Part shown: piece after piece, positions 1 to 5,671 of the stretch
Position numbering within the stretch: position 1 is the first letter of the stretch
Layout: every line of letters starts with the position of its first letter
Assembly (NCBI GenBank): GCA_945788675.1
Contig: CALZMY010000157.1
Coordinates: 1-7,505, forward strand
Source of the DNA: an uncultured Gammaproteobacteria bacterium
GTDB taxonomy: Bacteria > Pseudomonadota > Gammaproteobacteria > SZUA-140
Length of the DNA: 7,505 nt
Direction of reading: 5' to 3'
The notes under the pieces: model-generated
What the model was told of the DNA's origin: nothing
The model's database searches: none
Seen by the model: only the letters and a program-made list of their open reading frames with translations
Translations under genes and position numbers: made by a program

Positions 1-326
1 CCAGCAGCAACGATCAAAAAATCATAACGAACCTGCGCACCTGAAACCAGCGTTAATACATTGGCTTCTGGTTCAATCACACTGACGCCGTCTTTGATCC
101 ACTTCACTCCTTTGGGGATCACTGAACTCATACTGCGCGCGGTTTTCTCCGCCCTGGTGATACCACCCCCCACAAAGGTCCAGCCTGGCTGATAATAGTG
201 GGTTACGGCAGGTTCGACGATGACAATATCAAGACCATCAACCTCTTTCAGTAGATGTGCTGCGACCGCAATCCCCCCTGTGCCGCCACCAATAATGACA
301 ATCTTATGATGTGCTACCTCTGCCAT
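1..326 (-). CDS. sqr: Sulfide:quinone oxidoreductase-like FAD flavoprotein, N-terminal part
   Basis: Partial gene: the start is in the window and the reading frame stays open to the left edge, giving 108 N-terminal residues of a protein whose family is usually about 400 long. The N-terminus is a Rossmann FAD-binding unit: strand HKIVIIGG, glycine loop GGGTGG (residues 13-18) and an acidic residue (E38) at the end of the second strand. The motif HYYQPGWTFVGGG (43-55) resembles that of type II sulfide:quinone oxidoreductases, including the mitochondrial SQOR. Those enzymes oxidise sulfide at the membrane and pass electrons to quinone. The redox cysteines lie outside the window, so activity cannot be checked, and a related pyridine nucleotide-disulfide oxidoreductase remains possible. 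The ATG start has a good Shine-Dalgarno (AAGGGGGAAGT directly upstream). It diverges from the small plus-strand gene at 565. Confidence 0.85.
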   Translation of the reverse strand, partial: MAEVAHHKIVIIGGGTGGIAVAAHLLKEVDGLDIVIVEPAVTHYYQPGWTFVGGGITRAEKTARSMSSVIPKGVKWIKDGVSVIEPEANVLTLVSGAQVRYDFLIVAA

Positions 327-344
327 ACTTCCCCCTTGTGACCA

Positions 345-350
345 ATTATA
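345..350 (-). promoter_or_regulatory. Possible -10 box for the SQR-like gene
   Basis: Read on the minus strand this is a perfect TATAAT about 19 nt before the ATG at 326. Transcription starting about 7 nt downstream would leave a leader of roughly a dozen nucleotides that still contains the ribosome binding site. No good -35 hexamer is seen at 16-18 nt, so any such promoter would be weak or depend on an activator. Confidence 0.35.
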
Positions 351-564
351 TTTCAACAATACGCAATGCTATTGTTTCTGCATGATACAAAAAGTCACTC
401 TTAATATCCCGTCACAAATATAAACATGAGGATAGTAAGCCCTCACTGCTGCACCCGCCCACTAAAACCAGAGACAAATGTCATTAAAAAATCACCGATT
501 TTTAACAAATCCGTCATGTTTGCGCCGTAATCTTGCCCCCTGACAAAACATAAAGGAGAAGAAA

Positions 565-756
565 ATGAATTTCTATATACAGGAATGGCCCAATAAAACG
601 GCCACATTAATGCTGGAAAATGGCACATCCGTGTGGACATATCCTAACGTGGAGTCTGCCGAAGCTGCCTACAATGAGTGGCATCGATGTCAACGTAAAG
701 AAGAGATCGTGGCCGACATCCTGCAGCAAGACTCCATCTGCTCCGCAATGCTGTAG
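565..756 (+). CDS. Small protein of unknown function, 63 residues
   Basis: I do not recognise this family. The case for a real gene is a strong Shine-Dalgarno (AAAGGAG at 552-558, 6 nt before ATG), a position in an otherwise empty gap between divergent and convergent genes, and a perfect hairpin starting on the last base of its stop codon. The product has no signal peptide or membrane segment and is predicted cytoplasmic. The N-terminal half looks beta-rich (FYIQEW, TATLMLENG, VWTYPN). The second half looks helical and charged (VESAEAAYNEWHRCQRKEEIVADIL). It has two cysteines, one in the helix and one near the C-terminus. A 65-codon antisense ORF (443-640) lacks comparable support. No function is proposed. 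Confidence 0.7.
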   Translation: MNFYIQEWPNKTATLMLENGTSVWTYPNVESAEAAYNEWHRCQRKEEIVADILQQDSICSAML

Positions 757-773
757 CGGCGCTCTCGCGCCGC
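756..773 (+). terminator. GC-only hairpin right after the small gene
   Basis: GCGGCGC, loop TCTC, GCGCCGC: a perfect 7-bp all-GC stem with a tetraloop, starting at the last base of the TAG stop. No T-run follows on either strand, so it is not a textbook intrinsic terminator. It may terminate weakly, block 3' decay, or act with the second hairpin at 791-810. Confidence 0.45.
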
Positions 774-790
774 CTATAAAACGATCAACA

Positions 791-810
791 CTAACGCTGG
801 GAAGCGTTAG
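791..810 (-). terminator. Hairpin at the end of the lipoprotein/barrel operon
   Basis: CTAACGC and GCGTTAG form a perfect 7-bp stem around a 6-nt loop (TTCCCA on the minus strand). The stem contains the stop codon of the barrel gene (807-809). Downstream on the minus strand the sequence is moderately T-rich (TGTTGATCGTTTTATA), so it is a plausible though weak terminator for the operon, converging on the small plus-strand gene. Confidence 0.45.
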
Positions 811-1355
811 AAATTATAGATCAGGCCAAAACTGACATTCAGGATATCTTCATTGCTGGTAACATTGGCAAAACTGGCATCGATTGAAAATTGCTGAATG
901 GCAAAACGGGCGGCCAGATTACCGCCAATCTCATAGTCCACTCCTCCACCAAAGAAGACATCGACACTGGAATCATTCGCACTGCCGACATCATAATCCC
1001 AGCTGGCGAGCCCCACCTGCAGAAAGGCGGTTAACTCATTCGATAAAGCCATATTGCCAACCACGCTGCCATGGACAGCCGTTGCCTCACTCTTTGTCGC
1101 GCTACCGACATCGCCAAAATCAACCAGTCCCAGCTCGACAGCAAGCAGTTCATTCAATGCCATACCACCAAAGATAGAAAACGAAGGCGAGCTATCATTC
1201 GCCAGATCATAATCAGCACTGCCAAGGCTAACCCCGATATAAGGCGGGTTACCCTTGCTCGCCTTACTATGACTCACCACAATATCTGATTCAGCATAGA
1301 CGACTGGGGAGAGCAGCAGTGATGCTGCCAATACTATTGAGCTCTTTGATTTCAT
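807..1355 (-). CDS. Small outer-membrane beta-barrel protein (OmpA/OmpX-like fold)
   Basis: A 182-residue predicted outer-membrane protein. It begins with a signal peptide: lysines at 2 and 4, hydrophobic core IVLAASLLLSP, and an AxA-type site after VVYA (about residue 21). The mature part of about 160 residues alternates polar and hydrophobic positions in strands such as YIGVSLGSADYDL, LLAVELGLVDFG, LTAFLQVGLASWDY and ILNVSFGLIYNF. It ends in phenylalanine, as BAM-assembled barrels do. The length suits an eight-stranded barrel. The exact family and ligand are not recognisable. ATG at 1355 is preferred over GTG at 1364 because an AGGTGA ribosome binding site lies 5 nt before it and its signal peptide is complete; the GTG would sit inside that site. 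It is the last gene of the operon and its ribosome binding site overlaps the lpoB stop, suggesting translational coupling. Confidence 0.8.
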   Translation of the reverse strand: MKSKSSIVLAASLLLSPVVYAESDIVVSHSKASKGNPPYIGVSLGSADYDLANDSSPSFSIFGGMALNELLAVELGLVDFGDVGSATKSEATAVHGSVVGNMALSNELTAFLQVGLASWDYDVGSANDSSVDVFFGGGVDYEIGGNLAARFAIQQFSIDASFANVTSNEDILNVSFGLIYNF

Positions 1356-1360
1356 AGTGA

Positions 1361-1366
1361 TCACCT
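1361..1366 (-). promoter_or_regulatory. Ribosome binding site of the barrel gene, overlapping the lpoB stop
   Basis: On the minus strand this reads AGGTGA. The last three bases are the TGA stop of lpoB, and the spacing to the ATG at 1355 is 5 nt. The site decides the barrel start and means ribosomes ending lpoB arrive on the initiation signal of the next gene. The overlapping GTG at 1364 would form a GTGA start/stop overlap but has no Shine-Dalgarno of its own. Confidence 0.65.
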
Positions 1367-1972
1367 GCCAAACAGCGATTTTTCACGCTGCTTACGAATT
1401 TCTTTTTCATCGGACCACTCAACGATGCCACTTTCAAGATGCATCACCTTCAGAGTGAATTTGTAATAGACATCTTTCACATCATCGGTCTTTTTCACGA
1501 TGCTGCTGAGATTGCCATACATCATATATTCAGCCCCCACCTGGCGCCCAATCTGCGCTGCACTATTGCGATTGACCATGCCGCTTTCATTCTGAAATTC
1601 GAGCTGTTCGCGTACCTCAGACACCTTGGTCATATCGACAAAACGAAATTTTCCGGAACGTAAAATACGGGTGGAAATAGTATCGGTAATAGACTCTGTA
1701 TCGATGTGCTCCGTGGTCTTGTTCTTGATTTTATCGACAAACATCACCGGACGGCGCTCATTGGTGACCTGAACAATGGGCGGAAAGGTTAATACCGAAT
1801 CGACCATCTTGGAGGCAATCTGTTGTAGATCAGTGGAGCCAAAGTCAATCGTCGCCGTCTCCACTTCAGTGGCATCCTGATAGGCCACCTTGGTGGAACA
1901 GCCCTGTAACACCAACAGCGCTGCCGCCATCACTGTTAATCCAACTATGGATGAATACTTTTTCATCAACAT
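1361..1972 (-). CDS. lpoB: LpoB, outer-membrane lipoprotein activator of PBP1B
   Basis: A 203-residue lipoprotein of the LpoB family. In Enterobacteria LpoB is anchored in the outer membrane, reaches through the periplasm and stimulates the bifunctional peptidoglycan synthase PBP1B. The lipobox is LQGC with Cys25; the next residue is Ser, so outer-membrane sorting is expected. The conserved domain spans about residues 48-195 and includes VMFVDKIKNKTTEHID, TISTRILRSGKFRFVD, AAQIGRQVGAEYMMYGNLSS and the C-terminal strand pair LKVMHLESGIVEWSDE. The long Pro-rich linker of E. coli LpoB is missing; only about 20 residues separate the lipid anchor from the domain. The start at 1972 is chosen because GAAGGGG sits 6 nt before it; ATG at 1966 is too far from that site. 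The start abuts the ycfL stop directly (TAG-ATG). Confidence 0.92.
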   Translation of the reverse strand: MLMKKYSSIVGLTVMAAALLVLQGCSTKVAYQDATEVETATIDFGSTDLQQIASKMVDSVLTFPPIVQVTNERRPVMFVDKIKNKTTEHIDTESITDTISTRILRSGKFRFVDMTKVSEVREQLEFQNESGMVNRNSAAQIGRQVGAEYMMYGNLSSIVKKTDDVKDVYYKFTLKVMHLESGIVEWSDEKEIRKQREKSLFGR

Positions 1973-2386
1973 CTATTGCCCCTTCACGTTTAATCGATAA
2001 CTCTTCACGGAACCGTTTGGCGCAACACCATGCACAGACATGCTTTGTGCGCCATGCAAACTCACCGGGGTCCACGCATCAGTCCCTATCTCCACTTCAA
2101 ATTCATCGCCATCGAACCAGCTAAAACGGTATGCTACTGCCTTGTCACTACTGGTGAGATTGGTCAACTTCAGGTTAACCTCAAGCAGCCCACCCACTTC
2201 CCGGCTACGCATATCAGAAATGGTGATGTTCTTGGCAAGGGCGTCATTATGTATCAACAGATGTTTTTTAACATCCGCGTCATCCGGCTTACCAATGGCT
2301 TCGATGCCCGAAGTGCTACAGCCATTTAACAATGTCACCAATAAAATCGATGCAAACAGTTTTGCAAAATAGTGATGATTTTTCAT
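1973..2386 (-). CDS. ycfL: YcfL family (DUF1425) lipoprotein
   Basis: A 137-residue lipoprotein resembling YcfL, the protein encoded next to lpoB in E. coli. The signal peptide is MKNHHYFAKLFASILLVTLL with lipobox LNGC (Cys23); Ser follows, predicting the outer membrane. The DUF1425-type domain (about 45-137) is beta-rich: NITISDMRSREVGGLLEVNLKLTN-like strands, then AVAYRFSWFDGDEFEVEIG and a C-terminal SYRLNVKG strand. This resembles an immunoglobulin-like sandwich. The molecular role of YcfL is not established; its constant link to lpoB suggests envelope or peptidoglycan work. GGGGAG sits about 5 nt before the ATG. The stop directly touches the lpoB start, so the pair is probably translationally coupled. 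Confidence 0.88.
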   Translation of the reverse strand: MKNHHYFAKLFASILLVTLLNGCSTSGIEAIGKPDDADVKKHLLIHNDALAKNITISDMRSREVGGLLEVNLKLTNLTSSDKAVAYRFSWFDGDEFEVEIGTDAWTPVSLHGAQSMSVHGVAPNGSVKSYRLNVKGQ

Positions 2387-2428
2387 TCCGACTCCCCGCC
2401 TGTGAAGATCTGCTGATCTGAATTCATT

Positions 2429-3838
2429 CTATATCGTTATCGCACGTGCACGCAATCGTCCACCTGCGCTAATCACATGCACCACCGTCACCCGTCCGGG
2501 ACGAACGTCGACGATAATCTCGCCACTGTGAATGCCATCTCGTAGTGTCAACATCTGCTTTCCCCTGCCCGCCGCCGTATGCAAAATCTGCACCTCGGCA
2601 GGCAGTGTCAACCAGCTACGCAGATCAGCACGATTCAATAACAGCTGTCCAATCCCAGCCAGTACATCAAACGCACTGTTCATCTGATGATTGCTTATCT
2701 CCTCGCGCGCAATAACACGCAGCCCCTGGCGCACAATCATCCCGAGTAGCCGCTCTTCCAGCGCCTTGGCCGCCATCGCAGCGGGGACAACAATCGTCTC
2801 TGTCTCACCCAGCCGCTGCCCTTCCAACCCAATCACCAACGGCCTATAATTCTGCAGCTGATTAAAGTATGTAGGAAAAACCAGGTTATTGGGTACCCCG
2901 CGTAGATCAATTAAGACATTGACCTCCTTTTTCTCTGGCACATAACCCTGTTCATACAGCACCACCAGCTTGCCCTCGCCTTTCACAGGACGTTTGAGGC
3001 CATCATTGGCAGTCGACCCATTAAGTTGCTTTAGATCCTCATCCATCCCCAGTTGCTGCGCCAGGCGCACCACATCATCGCGCAGGTAGCGATTGTCAGG
3101 ATAGATTTCCAGCGCCTTTTTGTAGTCGATATAGGCATCATTATACTCGCCCCTGATTTCATAGATCAGGCCTGAAATATAGAAGGAATAGGCATTCTGG
3201 AATGAATTCTTCACCTTTGACGAGAGACTAGTGAGCGACGAAAACTTCTGCTTGTAATCCCGATTCTGGCCCAGAATCATCGCCTCTTTACGAGCATCTG
3301 CATCCTGCGCTTCGGCCTTGATCACCTCGGCTTCATTTTCACGCAGTGCCAACTGTTGTTCCAGATTGGCACGTCGCACCTCGACGCCTGCCGCCTCAAG
3401 ATTATTTTGCTGCAGAAAATTGAGCGCCTGAAAGCTGTGCACAAAGATCCGTTCATATGATTCACCTTCATAAGGGATCGCATTTTCATTCAACAACACC
3501 GCCCCAGCCTTGCCAGCGGCACCGCTCGCGGTAATCTTCGCCGCCGCCTCTTTAGCCTCGAATTCGGCCAGCACCTGCTCAAAGTCCTGAATGCTGGACT
3601 CAATATCGCCTGAAATCTGGGCGATACGCCCCCGTTCCATCAAATAGAGTAGCTTATCCGCTCCCCGGCTCTTTTTCTCCAGCACCGTCCGCGCGGCAGC
3701 AAATTCACCGACAGCGACCTGCTGTTTGATCCCCGCCACCTGCGAGGGATAGGAACTAAATACCGAACTGGTAGCGCAGCCACTCAATAGCACCACACAA
3801 CTCAGCATCCCCCACAACACCGATATTTTCAATTCCAC
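2429..3838 (-). CDS. COG3014-type TPR lipoprotein
   Basis: A 469-residue lipoprotein matching my memory of the uncharacterised COG3014 family, which often precedes ycfL-lpoB in gammaproteobacteria. The lipobox is LSGC (Cys21), followed by Ala, so outer-membrane sorting is expected. Residues 36-100 and 125-165 are helical and repeat-like; the segment LLNENAIPYEGESYERIFVHSFQALNFL is split across 115-142 and is characteristic. Residues 160-200 are charged, possibly coiled coil. A clear TPR unit lies at about 214-247 (AYSFYISGLIYEIRGEYNDAY then IDYKKALEIYPDN). The C-terminal half is a mixed domain containing DLRSWLTLPAEVQI (405-418). The start is GTG with GAGGG about 5 nt upstream; no better ATG is available before the signal peptide. 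It is the first gene of the operon, 42 nt ahead of ycfL, and diverges from the TIR gene. Its function is unknown; a scaffold role is an inference from the TPR. Confidence 0.85.
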   Translation of the reverse strand: MELKISVLWGMLSCVVLLSGCATSSVFSSYPSQVAGIKQQVAVGEFAAARTVLEKKSRGADKLLYLMERGRIAQISGDIESSIQDFEQVLAEFEAKEAAAKITASGAAGKAGAVLLNENAIPYEGESYERIFVHSFQALNFLQQNNLEAAGVEVRRANLEQQLALRENEAEVIKAEAQDADARKEAMILGQNRDYKQKFSSLTSLSSKVKNSFQNAYSFYISGLIYEIRGEYNDAYIDYKKALEIYPDNRYLRDDVVRLAQQLGMDEDLKQLNGSTANDGLKRPVKGEGKLVVLYEQGYVPEKKEVNVLIDLRGVPNNLVFPTYFNQLQNYRPLVIGLEGQRLGETETIVVPAAMAAKALEERLLGMIVRQGLRVIAREEISNHQMNSAFDVLAGIGQLLLNRADLRSWLTLPAEVQILHTAAGRGKQMLTLRDGIHSGEIIVDVRPGRVTVVHVISAGGRLRARAITI

Positions 3839-3866
3839 TCAAACCCTCGATTATCAGCCGCTTACC

Positions 3867-3891
3867 ATAATAAACTGAAGCTAGCCGTGCT
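3867..3891 (-). promoter_or_regulatory. Tentative promoter of the lipoprotein operon
   Basis: On the minus strand TATTAT (3867-3872) can serve as a -10 box, with a poor -35 (TTCAGC) 16 nt upstream, about 28 nt before the GTG start. The intergenic position is right, but the -35 matches consensus weakly. Confidence 0.3.
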
Positions 3892-3919
3892 GAAATAGTA
3901 CGCCCCTGCGCCACCAACA

Positions 3920-3948
3920 TTGATATATACCTGCTTTAGGGGTATAAA
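3920..3948 (+). promoter_or_regulatory. Near-consensus sigma70-type promoter of the TIR gene
   Basis: TTGATA (3920-3925), a 17-nt spacer, then TATAAA (3943-3948). Transcription would start near 3955, leaving a leader of about 24 nt before the ATG at 3979. Optimal spacing and five of six matches in the -10 make this the best promoter in the window. Confidence 0.65.
3926..3946. promoter_or_regulatory. Inverted repeat across the TIR promoter, possible operator
   Basis: TATACC (3926-3931) and GGTATA (3941-3946) are perfect inverted copies 9 nt apart. They fill the spacer and overlap the -10 box, where a bound dimeric repressor would block RNA polymerase. No matching regulator gene is in the window. 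Six-base arms in AT-rich DNA can arise by chance. Confidence 0.35.
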
Positions 3949-3978
3949 AACAAGCCACTCAACCACGGATATTTAGCA

Positions 3979-5040
3979 ATGCCAGGGATCTTTATCAATT
4001 ATCGTCGCGAAGACTCAGAAGGATACGCCATTACCCTGCAAGATCGCCTCGCCAAACATTTTGGTGAAAAACAGCTCTTCATGGATGTGGATAACATCGA
4101 GCCAGGCATCGATTTTATGGCGGCAATCGAAAAAAGCCTCTCATCCTGCGAAGTGGTACTGGTACTCATCGGTGCGCGCTGGCTCGACGCCACAGACCAT
4201 CAGGGCAATCGTCGACTCGACAACCCCCATGACCCTCTGCGCATCGAGATTGAGACCGCGCTTAACAGTAATGCGCGTGTTATCCCTGTGCTGTTGCACA
4301 GTACCACCATGCCGGGGAATGACAAGCTCCCAGAAACACTGGCCCCACTGACACGCCGCCACGCCATCGAGATCAGCAGCAGCCGTCGCGACTACGATCT
4401 TGAACGACTTATCAGCACACTTGAAAAGATCCCGGGGCTAGTGCCCATGGCGAGCAATAGCGACACCACTGCCAAACCTGCCGCGGCTAGCGAAACGGTG
4501 ACAGCCCCCTCAGCGCCACGTAGTAATGCAGTCAAACACGGCATTGTCGGGGCCGGCGTCACCCTACTACTGCTCGTCACGCTGGCACTCTTCGATAGCG
4601 AAGAGACTCCCGTCCTAAACCCAGATCTAGACCCAGGTCCAACGCCATCAGCCTCTCTCCCAGAAAATAACGCCATCGCGAACGTGAACAAGGTTCAATC
4701 ACCCCTTCAAGCTGCCACGCCCATCCAGAATGTTGTGCAACCACAAATCGCTAACGTCAATCTGAGTGGTACCTGGTTTGACGATGGTGGCACCCGTTTT
4801 GAAGCGACTCAGAAAGGTAATAAATTCATCGCTGCCGGTTTTAATATATTTGGCATGGCCACCAAACAGATACATGGCACCGTTCAGGGCAACACGCTCA
4901 CCTTCACGCTACAGGATGGTTTTGTCGAAACAGGTGGTAGCGGCACGCTCAATGCTGATGGAGAACACCTCGATTACACCCTGACTCAGGGTAACTTCAG
5001 TGAAAGCGGGCAACTGCACCTCAATCACACCCGCAATTAG
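3979..5040 (+). CDS. TIR-domain protein with one transmembrane helix and an outer beta domain
   Basis: A 353-residue protein in three parts. Residues 1 to about 150 form a TIR domain: box 1 IFINYRRED (4-12), BB-loop region FMDVDNIEPG (34-43), VVLVLIGARWLD (59-70), and LRIEIETAL (87-95), where E90 fits the catalytic glutamate of NAD+-consuming bacterial TIRs; then RVIPVLL (100-106). After an Ala/Pro/Thr-rich stretch, one hydrophobic helix spans about 188-205, with Arg/Lys/His before it and DSEE after it, predicting TIR in the cytoplasm and C-terminus outside. A Pro/Asn-rich linker (206-258) leads to a beta-rich domain (259-353) starting NVNLSGTW, with repeated strands such as TLTFTLQDG and SGQLHLNHT, perhaps lipocalin-like. 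TIR NADases act in phage defence and signalling; that role here is inferred. The Shine-Dalgarno is weak (CGGA, 9 nt from ATG). It has no tightly linked partner gene. Confidence 0.88.
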   Translation: MPGIFINYRREDSEGYAITLQDRLAKHFGEKQLFMDVDNIEPGIDFMAAIEKSLSSCEVVLVLIGARWLDATDHQGNRRLDNPHDPLRIEIETALNSNARVIPVLLHSTTMPGNDKLPETLAPLTRRHAIEISSSRRDYDLERLISTLEKIPGLVPMASNSDTTAKPAAASETVTAPSAPRSNAVKHGIVGAGVTLLLLVTLALFDSEETPVLNPDLDPGPTPSASLPENNAIANVNKVQSPLQAATPIQNVVQPQIANVNLSGTWFDDGGTRFEATQKGNKFIAAGFNIFGMATKQIHGTVQGNTLTFTLQDGFVETGGSGTLNADGEHLDYTLTQGNFSESGQLHLNHTRN

Positions 5041-5135
5041 GCCTTCCGTAGCAGTCTATCTCGTCACCACTACATTACGCAGTCAAACAGAGACACTGAT
5101 GAAGCGACCTGCATAGCACTGATCAACTCAACGCA

Positions 5136-5303
5136 ATGGCGGCCATCGGTACCAGCAACCACTTTATCATCATTCCTTCAATGAAGGGCAATCCATCCGC
5201 TAATGAACGCCGTCATCGCATTCTATTTTCCGATGCCCTTATCTTCATCTCGATTATCTGGATCGCAGCAATCCTGGAGATACAGGGCCCTAACGAGCGC
5301 TAA
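5136..5303 (+). CDS. Doubtful 55-residue ORF with one membrane segment
   Basis: ATG at 5136, TAA at 5301-5303. The product has a basic stretch (NERRHR, about residues 23-28) followed by a hydrophobic segment ILFSDALIFISIIWIAAIL (29-47) and a short polar tail, which is a believable single-pass inner-membrane microprotein. Against it: there is no Shine-Dalgarno before this ATG or the internal one at 5181, and no promoter is seen. It may be a chance ORF, a degraded gene, or a small membrane protein translated from the TIR transcript. Confidence 0.3.
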   Translation: MAAIGTSNHFIIIPSMKGNPSANERRHRILFSDALIFISIIWIAAILEIQGPNER

Positions 5304-5659
5304 TTCAGCTCAAACCTCATAGGCCAAATTACGGCCACTCGCAAATAATAACGATCAAAGCGGTTCAGCGACGGTATAACACCATGTCAAATGACTATTG
5401 TTACCCCGAGATATCAAAAACATACTGTGCGATGAGCAAACAGATATCAGCTCTCTCGCTTACCATGCAAGCTAGTCAATGAATGAACGTCAAGCATTAA
5501 AACAGCAGAACAATGCCTGCTTCGGTTGATTATTTTCATTCATCGGCACTTAAGTTCACCACCATTTCTGTCGATATTCTCCTGCTGGTAACGAATATTT
5601 TCGCTCATCCAGTCACTGCCAACACCATCATCATATGGAAATATAAAATAATTTTTAGT

Positions 5660-5664
5660 GGAGG
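5660..5664 (+). promoter_or_regulatory. Strong ribosome binding site fixing the lipoprotein start
   Basis: GGAGG 7 nt before ATG at 5672. It supports this start over the in-frame ATG at 5513, which has no Shine-Dalgarno and would bury the lipobox behind 53 extra residues. Confidence 0.85.
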
Positions 5665-5671
5665 AAAAAGT

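Larger units (their letters stand above)
5041..5671. other. Long intergenic region between the TIR and lipoprotein genes
   Basis: About 630 nt without a convincing gene. It holds one doubtful 55-codon ORF (5136-5303). The rest has many stops, no recognisable RNA gene, no clear terminator after the TIR gene, and no convincing promoter for the downstream lipoprotein. The last 50 nt (from about 5620) become very AT-rich ahead of the lipoprotein's ribosome binding site. The frame from 5513 is open into the lipoprotein but is better read as leader. Confidence 0.5.

Noticed and set aside
486..505. AT-only hairpin AAAAATC-ACC-GATTTTT upstream of the small gene
   Set aside because: Almost no GC, so unstable, and it lies between divergent genes where no terminator is expected.
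443..640. 65-residue minus-strand ORF opposite the small gene
   Set aside because: There is no Shine-Dalgarno or recognisable product, and it overlaps the better supported plus-strand gene.
1356..1364. GTG at 1364 as start of the barrel gene
   Set aside because: It lies inside the AGGTGA site that serves the ATG at 1355 and has no upstream ribosome binding site of its own.
4392..4691. 99-residue antisense ORF inside the TIR gene
   Set aside because: Low-complexity Ser/Val/Ala composition typical of a frame opposite an Ala/Pro/Thr-rich linker; the sense frame carries clear TIR motifs.
5513..5671. Extended N-terminus of the lipoprotein from the ATG at 5513
   Set aside because: It has no Shine-Dalgarno and would place 53 residues before a textbook lipoprotein signal. 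GGAGG 7 nt before the ATG at 5672 decides the start.
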